NCBI GenBank assembly: GCA_002306055.1
Contig: DBRR01000006.1
Coordinates: 7,318-71,317 of the forward strand
DNA length: 64,000 bases
Direction of reading: 5' to 3'
DNA from: Anaerolineaceae bacterium UBA1363
GTDB lineage: Bacteria; Chloroflexota; Anaerolineae; Anaerolineales; Anaerolineaceae
Shown piece after piece: positions 7,784 through 16,627 of this stretch. The stretch's first letter is position 1. Every line of letters begins with the position of its first letter. The notes below the pieces were generated by a model. It was not told the DNA's origin and ran no database searches. It saw only the letters and a list, made by a program, of their open reading frames with translations. The translations under genes and the position numbers were made by a program.

Positions 7784-9685
7784 ATGACTTGGGTTGAATT
7801 GCGAACATTGCTCACGATCTTCATTATGTTAATTGTCCCCGGATGGGCAATTTTGTCAGTGACCAATCTTTGGCGGCGATTTGAGGCAATTGAGCGCTGT
7901 ATCCTTGCCGTTGGGCTGAGCATCGCGTTTTATCCCTTCGTATACTATCTCACCCGGGCAATCCTCCCGTCAGTGCGCATTGGGCAAAACAAACTCATCG
8001 TGCTTCTGGCAGGGCTTTTTGCCCTCACCGCCTGGACCCTCAGAAAAAACTGGCGCGAACAATTCAAGCTTGGAAAATACGCGGGACCTTTTCTTTTCAT
8101 TCTCGCGCTGACCCTCCTAACCCGGTTTTGGCTGGCGCATAATTATCCTTACCCTGCCTGGACCGACTCACTACATCATATGCTGATCACAGACCTGGTC
8201 GCCACAACTGGCAAGCTCCCATTCGACCTTCAACCGTACGCGCCGACCACTTTGGACCAGTATCACCTGGGACTTTACGCGCTCACTGGCAGCCTGCAGG
8301 TGCTTGCGGATATTCCCGCTCATCAAGCACTCTTGTGGATGGCGCAGGCTCTCAACGGTTTATGCGGTTTGGGAGTCTTCCTTTTCTTGTCGAAGAGGGT
8401 CTCTCCTTTGGCAGGTCTTGCAGGCATGGCTGTAGTTGGTCTGTTCAGTTTTCAGCCGGCTCTGTACTTTAGCTGGGGCAGATTTACGCAAGTTTCTTCT
8501 CAAACCATCTTGTTAATCGCGGCTTTTGCCACCTGGGAAGCGATCAGGGCGTGGAAAGGGGATTGGAAAGGGAACCGCAACTCTGCACTAGCACTAACAG
8601 GCATTTCCGCACTGCTCATCGCAGGGGTGTTCCTGTTACATTTCAGGGCAGCAGCTTTCCTTCTCCCTTTGCTTGTCATCCTCTGTATTTACGAGTTCGC
8701 TGTGGCTCTCAAGACCAAAATGCATGCAATGAGGATGGTGATCGGAATCGCCGCCATTGCACTTGTAAGTGTCGTCTTGATCCTGCCAGCATTGGTTCCC
8801 GCGATGGAATTTTACGTTGATCAAAGGTCTACGCCAGCCGAAACGGCTGATTTAGAACCATCAAAAGGCTTGGAAGAGAATCAATACTTTTCCAATTACA
8901 ACATCGACTCACTTTATGCGATTGGAGCAAAAAAGTGGCTGATCGGATTGACCTTGCTGAGTATGCTGGTGGGGCTGCTGCGGAAAAACAGGGTTGTCAT
9001 CTTCATGATGACCGCCTGGATCCTGGCGTTGTTTGGCATAGGACTACTTTATCGTCTGAATATCCCGCTGCTGGCTTTTACGAACATGACTGGCATGATG
9101 ATCATGCTCTACTTGCCAATTGGCGTGATCGTTGGAGTGCTTGCAGAAGACTTATGGCAATTATTCTCCCTGGAAAAACATGAAAATTGGAGAACTGGAC
9201 TTCAATGGGCTGTGTTATTTCTGGCGGTAGTAGCTGCTATTTACCGGCTTGGTGAGGTTGAGGGCTTCCGCCAGTTTATGACCCCGGCAGACGAGAAAGC
9301 CATGGATTGGATTGAGAAAAACACCCCGAAAGAGGCTGTTTTTGCTGTTCATACCTACTATTGGCTGCCTGACTCTCCACATGGTTCTGATGCGGGCTAT
9401 TTCATTCCTTACTATGCCAAACGGAAAACCACCACCAGCACGATGCTTTCAGGTTTAGGGCCTGGTCATGAAGAAATCTTGGTTGGATCGGAAGCCGTGA
9501 TGAGCCTTTATTCAGCTTCCCCCGACATTGGCGCCCTGTGCGAACTGGGCGTGGATTATCTTTACGATGGGGCAAAAGATCCATTCGATGGGAATCAGTT
9601 TAATATCCCTGCGATTTCCCAGTTTGAAAGCATGCAGGCAATCTACGAGGATGGCGGCGTTTCAATCTACAAACTGTGTGATTGA
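7784..9685 (+). CDS. GT-C-type multi-pass membrane protein (paralogue 2)
   Basis: 633-residue integral membrane protein built like its upstream neighbour: about 12 transmembrane segments, a first-loop motif TDSLHHMLI, then a QPYAPTTLDQYHLG block, and a soluble C-terminal domain starting near KAMDWIEKNTPKEAVF. ATG 7784 is preferred over the in-frame TTG at 7772 because GAGAG lies just before it. Conservation of the D-S-x-H-H motif in both proteins argues for a shared catalytic site, probably glycosyl transfer on the outer face of the membrane. The exact reaction is unknown. Confidence 0.7.
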   Translation: MTWVELRTLLTIFIMLIVPGWAILSVTNLWRRFEAIERCILAVGLSIAFYPFVYYLTRAILPSVRIGQNKLIVLLAGLFALTAWTLRKNWREQFKLGKYAGPFLFILALTLLTRFWLAHNYPYPAWTDSLHHMLITDLVATTGKLPFDLQPYAPTTLDQYHLGLYALTGSLQVLADIPAHQALLWMAQALNGLCGLGVFLFLSKRVSPLAGLAGMAVVGLFSFQPALYFSWGRFTQVSSQTILLIAAFATWEAIRAWKGDWKGNRNSALALTGISALLIAGVFLLHFRAAAFLLPLLVILCIYEFAVALKTKMHAMRMVIGIAAIALVSVVLILPALVPAMEFYVDQRSTPAETADLEPSKGLEENQYFSNYNIDSLYAIGAKKWLIGLTLLSMLVGLLRKNRVVIFMMTAWILALFGIGLLYRLNIPLLAFTNMTGMMIMLYLPIGVIVGVLAEDLWQLFSLEKHENWRTGLQWAVLFLAVVAAIYRLGEVEGFRQFMTPADEKAMDWIEKNTPKEAVFAVHTYYWLPDSPHGSDAGYFIPYYAKRKTTTSTMLSGLGPGHEEILVGSEAVMSLYSASPDIGALCELGVDYLYDGAKDPFDGNQFNIPAISQFESMQAIYEDGGVSIYKLCD

Positions 9686-9815
9686 TAGCAGGCATAAGGT
9701 AAAATTTATAGGTTAAGAAATGCCTTTTCGAAAGCATGTAAAGTTCATTACAGGTAGAGTTTTCATCCATCAATCGCTATGGTGTAAGACCAGTATACTT
9801 AACGGATAAGCGAAA

Positions 9816-10946
9816 GTGACAACAAATTCGAAAAAAATCGTTTTAATTGGTCCGATGCCGCCTTATCGTGGGGGTATTGCACGTTTCACAGCTTCTTTGG
9901 CAGAAGAACTAATGGATATAGGTCACGATGTCAAAGTAATTTCTTATCGAAAACAATATCCGAAATTACTTTATCCTGGCAAAACCGAGAAGGACTATAG
10001 TCAAAATATATCTGCAGTACGCACAGAATTTTTGTTTAGCCCCTTGAACTTGGAGGATTGGAATGAGACATTTAAACAAATAAAATGTTTTCAACCCGAC
10101 CTTGTAATTTATCAATGGTGGACTACCTTTTGGGCGCCAGCTACCTCATGGCTTATTCATCAGGTGAACAAAGCTGGGATAAATATAAAAATCCTGGTTC
10201 ACAATGCCTTTCCGCATGATTCAACTTGGCTGGACGCAAAACTTACTGCTTGGGCATTGAGGGATGCCAGTTCTTTTGTGACTATGACGGAGGCACAAGC
10301 CAATCGCTTACGCAGCGTAGTAAGCTCCCAGGCCGAAATCCTTACAGCCCCACATCCGGTCTACCGTCAATTTCCCAATAGTGGTTTAAGTAAAGTTGAA
10401 GTACGGAAAAAACTCGGATTGCCGTTGGAAGTTCCTATTGCTTTATTTTTTGGGTTTGTTCGCCCATATAAGGGATTAAGAATTTTGATTGATGCCATGG
10501 GAATACTCAAGAGTAAGGGTTCGAGAATTCATTTGGTAGTTGCCGGAGAATTTTGGGATGATCAGGACGTTTATGAAAACCAAATTGCTGAATTAGGAAT
10601 CAAGGACATGGTGACAATTCGAGCTGATTACATTCCAGATTCGGAAGCCGGATTATATTTTGAATCTGCTGACTTATTCGTCGCACCATATATAGGTGGA
10701 ACTCAGAGCGGTTCTATCAAACAGGCTATGGGTTACGGGCTGCCAATGGTCGTGACTGATGTGATGACTGATCACCTTGTTCTGGATTATCCTGGGGGTT
10801 TAAGTGTTGTGAAAAGTGGAGACCCTGAGGCGTTTGCAGAAAAAATCAAAGAGATGTTGCTCAGCAAGTTTGATACAAAATCGAAGAACGGCAATGTCCT
10901 AAGTAATTCCTGGCAGCCTCTCTTAGATGTGTTGTTAAGGGTTTGA
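9816..10946 (+). CDS. Glycosyltransferase family 4
   Basis: 376-residue cytoplasmic GT-B-fold glycosyltransferase. The N-terminal acceptor domain begins with KKIVLIGPMPPYRGGIARF; the C-terminal donor domain starts at ALFFGFVRPYKGLRILIDAM and carries the nucleotide-sugar motif region around LFVAPYIGGTQSGSIKQAMG and GLPMVVTDV. GTG 9816 is the start, with GGATAAG at 9804-9810 upstream. The base composition is visibly more AT-rich than the preceding genes, as in the following flippase and methyltransferase genes. It probably builds a surface polysaccharide or lipid-linked glycan; the sugar cannot be told. Confidence 0.87.
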   Translation: MTTNSKKIVLIGPMPPYRGGIARFTASLAEELMDIGHDVKVISYRKQYPKLLYPGKTEKDYSQNISAVRTEFLFSPLNLEDWNETFKQIKCFQPDLVIYQWWTTFWAPATSWLIHQVNKAGINIKILVHNAFPHDSTWLDAKLTAWALRDASSFVTMTEAQANRLRSVVSSQAEILTAPHPVYRQFPNSGLSKVEVRKKLGLPLEVPIALFFGFVRPYKGLRILIDAMGILKSKGSRIHLVVAGEFWDDQDVYENQIAELGIKDMVTIRADYIPDSEAGLYFESADLFVAPYIGGTQSGSIKQAMGYGLPMVVTDVMTDHLVLDYPGGLSVVKSGDPEAFAEKIKEMLLSKFDTKSKNGNVLSNSWQPLLDVLLRV

Positions 10947-10976
10947 GTAAGAAAGCATATTTGCCTGAAGTCGACC

Positions 10977-13454
10977 ATGGATGAAAGAAATTATAGAAAC
11001 TTGGGTAAATCAGTCGTTGTTGTTGGGATAACAGCGGCACTCTCCCAATTGTTGTCTATAGGCTACTTAGTGTTTTTGGCACGATGGATTGGACCTGAAA
11101 CTTACGGCTTGCACGTCGCCATCTTCAACCTTTGCGCAATCAGTGCGTTTGTTGTTAATTGGGGATTGGACACTTGGTTGTTGAAAAAAACTTCGGACGA
11201 CCAACTCTCCAGTATGAATGTGCTGAGAATTGTCCTAGTGCTTAAGCTGAGTTTTGGAGCCCTCTGGGCAGTAATGTTATTCACCATCGCACCACTACTC
11301 AAGCCTGAAATTTTCCTTAGGAATCTATTAATTTTAGCGATATTAAGCACTCTATTTGAGTCTCTGACTAATTCCATTTATACGGTTCTTCTAACCACTG
11401 ATCGATTCAAACAATCGTCAGCAATCCTTTTACTTGGCAGATTGTCTCGATTAGGTTCGCTGGTAGGGCTATATTTGTTGTCCATCAACAATCTGAGCAT
11501 CATTATCTCTCTCAGAACCTTGATCGATTTGTTTGTTCTGATTATTGCTGGGCTGATTTTTGGATTAAGGTTCACTGATTGGAAAATTGCACCAGAAGGA
11601 CTTAAGAACGCATTTACTAACGCATTGCCCTTTCATGCTTCTGACATAATCAACATTGTTTTCCATCATATCGATGTTACCTTAGTGACATTTTTGTCCA
11701 AGAGTCTGACGACGATTAGCAGTTACTCGTTGATGATTAGCTTATACAATGTGATAAATACCATCATCCTGTCCTTAATGAATGTGGTAGTACCCTCCTT
11801 GTCAAAAGAGCAAAATCAGTCTGCACATGCACAGAGAAAAACATTGGTATGGACCATATTTGGGTTTTTCCTCTTGGGGTCGGCTGGATGGTTGGCCATT
11901 ACCTTGTTTGGCCGGGAGGTGATTCACCTGATTCTCGGAAATCAATATGTGATGGCTGCTGATTTTATCTCCAAAACGGCTGTAATTGTGCTGATAAATT
12001 CTCTTAATGTCGGTTTGACAGTGACTATAATTGTCAATAATAGGCAAAAAAAACGAATTGTGCCTCAAATCGTGTCGCTTGTCTTCAAGGTGGTCGCCAG
12101 CCTTTTGCTCTTTCCTATTTGGCAGATTGAGGGTTTACGGTGGGTCTATATAATCAGTGAAATCGTGTTGTCTTTTGGCTATTTTCTTGTAGTTTCGGGT
12201 GTTTTAAAAGACCTTTTTATATCAAAAATAGTAGGAAAGAAATCTGGTGACAAACTAAATATCGCCTTGATCACCTTCAATCAAGAGGGAAAAGGTACCT
12301 ATCTGAGAGCTTATTTTCTTGGTGAAGAATTGATCAAGTTAGGGCATAAGGTCACGATTTTAGCTGCAGACATTGACGGTAATCACACCCACGAACGAAT
12401 TGAGAATGGGATGAAGATAGTAACTTTTCCCCGTTTCTTCAAAGGATTTTTTCTTTCGGGATGGGGATTCGGAGAGTTAATACATAGATTGTATTGGATT
12501 AGGGACAACGAGTTTGACCTGGTACATGCATTTGAATGCAGACCGACTACTTATTTTCCGGCAAGGCAGTTGCAGAAACGGGGAGCCGCTTTTTTTACCG
12601 ATTGGGCCGACTGGTTGGGAAAGGGTGGTTCTGTAGAAGAAAGACCGAATGGCATAAAGAAAAACTTATTGAAATTATTTGAAACCTATTTCGAAAACAA
12701 GCGCTTTCAGAACAGTGATGGGATTACAGCCATTTGTTCCACGCTTGTCAATGAATGTATTAAAAGAGGATATCCTCAAGAAAAGGTGTTATTGTTGCCA
12801 AATGGTCTGAGTGATCCCTACATTCAGTCTTTCCCAATTGACGTGGCTCGTACCGAAAAACGCCTGCCGCAAAAAGATTTGATAATAGGTTATCTCGGTT
12901 CGGGTTTCGAAAAGGATATAGACCTGATGTATTCTTCATTCCGTACCTTGAAAAAAATGGTCGGAGACGTGAAATTGTTGCATATTGGAAGATCAAATTA
13001 CCATACTGAAACGGATGAGGCTGTCATTTGTACCGGATCAGTTAGCTATGAAGAAATTTCTTTGTTTTTATCAGCTTGTGATATTTTCTGGTTTCCGTTA
13101 AGGAGGACCCCTGCAAATTTTGGCAGGTTTCCTTTAAAATTTAGCGACTACCTGACCGTTGGCAGACCAATCGTCAGCACAGATGTTGGTGACTTGGCAG
13201 AATGGATAAGGTCGTTGCAAGTGGGTCTTATCGGAATGGATAACCCGGAAAGCATTAGTAAAATTGTTTTAGAAATTGCTCATTCTTGTGAACAAAAAAG
13301 TGTAATGGGTGCGAATGCCATCCAGGCCAGCAAAAAATTCGAATTTAGTTGGGAAAAACGGGCTGAAGAACTGCAAGACTTTTATTTCTCTCAGATTGCG
13401 AGAACCAGGGAATTAAATAATCATGGAATCGATGAAGTGCAAGTGTTGCAGTAA
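10977..13454 (+). CDS. Polysaccharide flippase fused to a GT4 glycosyltransferase
   Basis: 825-residue two-part protein. Residues 1 to about 415 are a 12-14 helix Wzx/MATE-like flippase (start GKSVVVVGITAALSQLL, then paired helices with WIGPETYGL). From D425 a complete GT-B glycosyltransferase follows: KLNIALITFNQEGKGTYLRA at the N-terminal domain, LLPNGLSDPY in the interdomain region, and PLKFSDYLTVGRPIVSTDV in the donor site. There is no stop or frameshift between them, so the product would couple glycan synthesis to export in one polypeptide. It overlaps the next gene by 32 nt. These activities are usually on separate proteins. Confidence 0.85.
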   Translation: MDERNYRNLGKSVVVVGITAALSQLLSIGYLVFLARWIGPETYGLHVAIFNLCAISAFVVNWGLDTWLLKKTSDDQLSSMNVLRIVLVLKLSFGALWAVMLFTIAPLLKPEIFLRNLLILAILSTLFESLTNSIYTVLLTTDRFKQSSAILLLGRLSRLGSLVGLYLLSINNLSIIISLRTLIDLFVLIIAGLIFGLRFTDWKIAPEGLKNAFTNALPFHASDIINIVFHHIDVTLVTFLSKSLTTISSYSLMISLYNVINTIILSLMNVVVPSLSKEQNQSAHAQRKTLVWTIFGFFLLGSAGWLAITLFGREVIHLILGNQYVMAADFISKTAVIVLINSLNVGLTVTIIVNNRQKKRIVPQIVSLVFKVVASLLLFPIWQIEGLRWVYIISEIVLSFGYFLVVSGVLKDLFISKIVGKKSGDKLNIALITFNQEGKGTYLRAYFLGEELIKLGHKVTILAADIDGNHTHERIENGMKIVTFPRFFKGFFLSGWGFGELIHRLYWIRDNEFDLVHAFECRPTTYFPARQLQKRGAAFFTDWADWLGKGGSVEERPNGIKKNLLKLFETYFENKRFQNSDGITAICSTLVNECIKRGYPQEKVLLLPNGLSDPYIQSFPIDVARTEKRLPQKDLIIGYLGSGFEKDIDLMYSSFRTLKKMVGDVKLLHIGRSNYHTETDEAVICTGSVSYEEISLFLSACDIFWFPLRRTPANFGRFPLKFSDYLTVGRPIVSTDVGDLAEWIRSLQVGLIGMDNPESISKIVLEIAHSCEQKSVMGANAIQASKKFEFSWEKRAEELQDFYFSQIARTRELNNHGIDEVQVLQ

Positions 13455-14364
13455 TGTTGGACTAGACCTTCTTTACGATGGCAAAGACCGGTTGCATGGT
13501 GTGCAAGGTGATTTTGCTTTGTTCAGTTGCCCTAATTGCGGTGTAGTTACCGTCCGACCACAACTTTCGAATGAAGAAATGGAACGATACTACCCACAGG
13601 ATTACATATCTTTCCCTAATCCGATCGAAAAGGAAAAATCGACACTCAAGCGTCTTGACCGGCAATTCGGGGTATTTAAACGACGCAAAAAAATTGAACG
13701 ACACACAGGAAAGAAACAGGGCAAGATCCTTGATGTCGGGTGTGCGACAGGTGTGTTCCTAAAAGAAATGCAAAACCATGGTTGGGAAACATTTGGTGTA
13801 GAACCTTCGGTTTATGCAGCTGGTATTGCCGTGGATCAACTGGGGTTAAATGTATTTAATGGATATCTGAATAAAGCAGAATTTGAGGATAATTTTTTTG
13901 ATGTCATAACTCTTTGGGATGTTTTTGAACATCTTCCTGACCCCGTTGAGACATTGCGGATCATAAAACGCATCCTGAAACCAGATGGAAGCCTTGTGAT
14001 AACCATGCCGAATACAGATTCATGGGAATGCAGGATTTTTAAGCAGTATTGGGCGGGATGGGATGTTCCGAGGCATTGCCACATTTTCTCGCCGAATGCC
14101 ATCGAGAATTTACTCAAAGCCCAAGGGATGCACATTGAAAGTTTGATAAGTTTCACGGGCATGTTAGGGGCAATTAGGATTTCTTTGGATTTTTGGTTGC
14201 AAGAGAGTAAATTTTCTGAGAAGACCAGACAATTGGTTAAGAATGTCTATTATTCACCGATTATCAGGTTGCTTCTCTACCCGTATATAATAGTATCTAC
14301 TATGTTGAACAAGAGTACGAGCATGACTATCTTTGCATCAAATAACCCTTCTTCGAAGAAATAA
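13423..14364 (+). CDS. Class I SAM-dependent methyltransferase with N-terminal zinc ribbon
   Basis: 313 residues. The N terminus has a CKCC...CPNCG four-cysteine zinc-binding arrangement, followed by a Rossmann-type methyltransferase domain with motif I KILDVGCATGVFLKE, the post-I acidic residue in FGVEPS, and motif IV ITLWDVFEHLPDP. This architecture is common in proteins that methylate sugars or polyketide-like intermediates in surface glycan clusters. It overlaps the flippase-GT gene by 32 nt, so coupled translation is likely. A hydrophobic segment near the C terminus may give membrane association. The methyl acceptor is unknown. Confidence 0.85.
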   Translation: MESMKCKCCSNVGLDLLYDGKDRLHGVQGDFALFSCPNCGVVTVRPQLSNEEMERYYPQDYISFPNPIEKEKSTLKRLDRQFGVFKRRKKIERHTGKKQGKILDVGCATGVFLKEMQNHGWETFGVEPSVYAAGIAVDQLGLNVFNGYLNKAEFEDNFFDVITLWDVFEHLPDPVETLRIIKRILKPDGSLVITMPNTDSWECRIFKQYWAGWDVPRHCHIFSPNAIENLLKAQGMHIESLISFTGMLGAIRISLDFWLQESKFSEKTRQLVKNVYYSPIIRLLLYPYIIVSTMLNKSTSMTIFASNNPSSKK

Positions 14365-14430
14365 TCCTTTTTTACTATCCCTTTTTTGTAGGAAAACGAC
14401 TTTGATAAAGAAAATAATCCAAACGAGTTA

Positions 14431-14458
14431 TTGAATTAGGCCGGGAATCCCATAGAAT
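14431..14458 (+). promoter_or_regulatory. Promoter of the secreted repeat protein
   Basis: TTGAAT (14431-14436), 16-bp spacer, TAGAAT (14453-14458). An 8-bp inverted repeat (TAGAATAT at 14453-14460 with ATATTCTA at 14467-14474) overlaps the -10 box and the expected transcription start, so it could be an operator or a 5' hairpin. Confidence 0.55.
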
Positions 14459-14486
14459 ATAGATAAATATTCTAATGGAGGATCCT

Positions 14487-15881
14487 ATGTTCAAAAAGTT
14501 TTTAGCAGTACTATTCGTTTTAGCTTTGACTTTTGGTATAGTCGCCACACCTGCTCATGCTGCAGTACCTGTTACTTATGAGTCAAGTATTCAAGTGCGC
14601 AACCTGACTAGTACCGCAGGCACTATAACCCTTACTTTCTACGACCTGAGCGGCACAATTGTCGGCACACCCCTGACCGATTCCATCGCTGCCAATGAAA
14701 CTAAGAGCTACTATCGAAGCACAATGCCCGTGGCTTCAGGCTTCAACGGCTCTGTTGTTATTTCTTCTGATGTGCAGATCGCTGCAATGTCCAACCTTGT
14801 GGGACTCGACGCTGCTGCTACTCCAATTAGCTATGCAGCTTATTCTGGTTTCAGCGGAGGATCCACTTCAGCCTATTTGCCTACACTTTTCAAAGACAAT
14901 TATGGCTACAATACCTTCTTCTATGTCCAGAACACTGGCGCTGCAAGTACTGCAGTTAATATTGCATATTCTGATGGTACAACCGCTAATATCGCTGAAA
15001 TTGCACCAGGGCAATCGGTTATCGTAAGTCAGAAAACTGAAACTCATGCTCCAAAAGTCTTCTCAGCAACGCTAACTTCAACTGCAGCACCAATTGCTGT
15101 AACTGTTGTTGAAGAAGGCTCAACTCTATTCTCATATACTGGGTTCGGTTCTGGTGCGGTTAATCCTCTAATGCCTCTGATCAACCAGAACAACTATGGA
15201 TATTTCACTGGTGTTCAAATAATGAATACTGGTACTGCGTCCACTGTTGTAACGGTTAGTTATACACCGTCGATGAGCGGCACAGCTTGTTATGAGACCC
15301 GTACTCTTGCTGCAGGCACCTCTAAGACCTTCTCGCAGTATGTGTTCTATGAAAGCCAGGATGAATCCGGTGATCCTGCTTTCGATACAGATTGCGAGAT
15401 GGGTGAGACATTCATCGGATCTGCAAAGGTCACTGCTAATACAACTGCAGCCCCGCTTGTAGCCGTCGTAAACCAGCTTCAGCCAACACAAACCAAGGGC
15501 GGTGCTTATGTAGCCTTTGATCCTGCTCAGGGCGGCTCTAAGATTGTATATCCGTTGATCATGGACAGAAACTACGGGTACTTCACCAGCCATAGTATCG
15601 TCAACGTTGGTACTACTGAGATCGCTGCTGGCGCGTTGAGTTGCCTCTTTACCGGTACCGACAAGACTGGCCCTGTTAGTAAAACCATCAGCAATGATGC
15701 GGCTATTCCGGTTGATGCAAGCTGGACTCTAAACCACGAAGGTCTACTGGGTGACGGCTTTGTCGGTGGTGCAACCTGCACAGGACCTGCTGGCGCATTG
15801 CTTGTTGGTTCATCCAACCAACTGGGTGCCACCGCAGGTGTTGATACTCTGCTGGTTTCAGAAGGTTTTATTGTCGATTAG
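14487..15881 (+). CDS. Secreted repeat-containing surface protein
   Basis: 464 residues with a clear Sec signal peptide (KKFLAVLFVLALTFGIVA, cleavage likely after AHA). The mature part is Thr/Ser/Ala-rich and almost all beta. It holds three related modules marked by NYGYNTFFYVQNTG, NYGYFTGVQIMNTG and NYGYFTSHSIVNVG, each preceded by a P-L-(F/I/M) run. No enzyme motif is seen. GGAGGA at 14477-14482 fixes the ATG at 14487; the ATG at 14475 overlaps this site. It has its own promoter and a perfect 26-nt palindromic terminator, so it is monocistronic. A sheath, S-layer-like or adhesion role is possible but unproven. Confidence 0.75.
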   Translation: MFKKFLAVLFVLALTFGIVATPAHAAVPVTYESSIQVRNLTSTAGTITLTFYDLSGTIVGTPLTDSIAANETKSYYRSTMPVASGFNGSVVISSDVQIAAMSNLVGLDAAATPISYAAYSGFSGGSTSAYLPTLFKDNYGYNTFFYVQNTGAASTAVNIAYSDGTTANIAEIAPGQSVIVSQKTETHAPKVFSATLTSTAAPIAVTVVEEGSTLFSYTGFGSGAVNPLMPLINQNNYGYFTGVQIMNTGTASTVVTVSYTPSMSGTACYETRTLAAGTSKTFSQYVFYESQDESGDPAFDTDCEMGETFIGSAKVTANTTAAPLVAVVNQLQPTQTKGGAYVAFDPAQGGSKIVYPLIMDRNYGYFTSHSIVNVGTTEIAAGALSCLFTGTDKTGPVSKTISNDAAIPVDASWTLNHEGLLGDGFVGGATCTGPAGALLVGSSNQLGATAGVDTLLVSEGFIVD

Positions 15882-15902
15882 CAGACCGATCCCCAAGATT
15901 TA

Positions 15903-15931
15903 CAGAGGCTGGCAATTGCCAGCCTCTGTTT
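15903..15931 (+). terminator. Rho-independent terminator
   Basis: Perfect palindrome: CAGAGGCTGGCAA (15903-15915) pairs with TTGCCAGCCTCTG (15916-15928), followed by a short T-rich tail. It closes the secreted-protein transcript. Confidence 0.75.
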
Positions 15932-16117
15932 ATACATCAACTAGGGGTTTGAATTGCTACTAATGAGGATTCTCCCATGATGACGTAATTAAGTCAGATA
16001 AGGAGTAAATTCAAATTGGTTTTGAACCCCACTTTTTTGTAGCCGTCCAACATTTCATGTCAACATTTCAGCTTCTGTAATATTACTCGGAGTATAATTG
16101 CTACAAAGGATTTGACA

Positions 16118-16600
16118 ATGAAAAGACTCATTAATTTTTTGATATCACTTTTTGCATTGATGTTTTTGTTGACTACTTGCACGACGAATAAGCTTGATTT
16201 GTCGAAATCGACTGAAGAGACACTACAATTGACGAGTGATATTATTGCGATACCGACAATCCCAATAGCAGCCCAAGGCAAAGGAGTTGTTTGTGGTTTT
16301 CTTCTTGATAAAAAAACCAATCTACCTCCACAAGCTTCTCTCTTCCTTTCAAAAAATATTGCTGCTGGTAGGGAGGATGTACCTGCGATGATGTCTTTTT
16401 CTTACCAGACCAATCCAAGAGCTGAGATGAATGAGGCAGGGTATTTTTGTTTTGAAGATGTCGAGCCTGGGGTTTATGCTCTGACTTTATGGACTCCACC
16501 AGGTAACACACAGTTTATCGAGAACGCAGATGGCCAGGACTATCTATGGATAGTAGTGGAGTCTGGGTCAGTCATCGATCTGGGTCATCTTTCCAATTAG
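16118..16600 (+). CDS. Lipoprotein with carboxypeptidase-regulatory-like domain
   Basis: 160 residues with a lipoprotein signal peptide (LISLFALMFLLTTC; lipidated cysteine near residue 21). The rest is a small beta-sandwich-like domain: GVVCGFLLDKKTNLPP, then YFCFEDVEPGVYALTLW, a pattern seen in carboxypeptidase regulatory-like and SpaA-like folds. ATG 16118 has AAAGGA at 16105-16110 upstream and TATAAT at 16093-16098. No catalytic residues are recognised. It lies between the secreted repeat protein and a GT2 gene. Confidence 0.65.
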   Translation: MKRLINFLISLFALMFLLTTCTTNKLDLSKSTEETLQLTSDIIAIPTIPIAAQGKGVVCGFLLDKKTNLPPQASLFLSKNIAAGREDVPAMMSFSYQTNPRAEMNEAGYFCFEDVEPGVYALTLWTPPGNTQFIENADGQDYLWIVVESGSVIDLGHLSN

Positions 16601-16627
16601 CGTGATCAACTATCAGAATCACCAACA

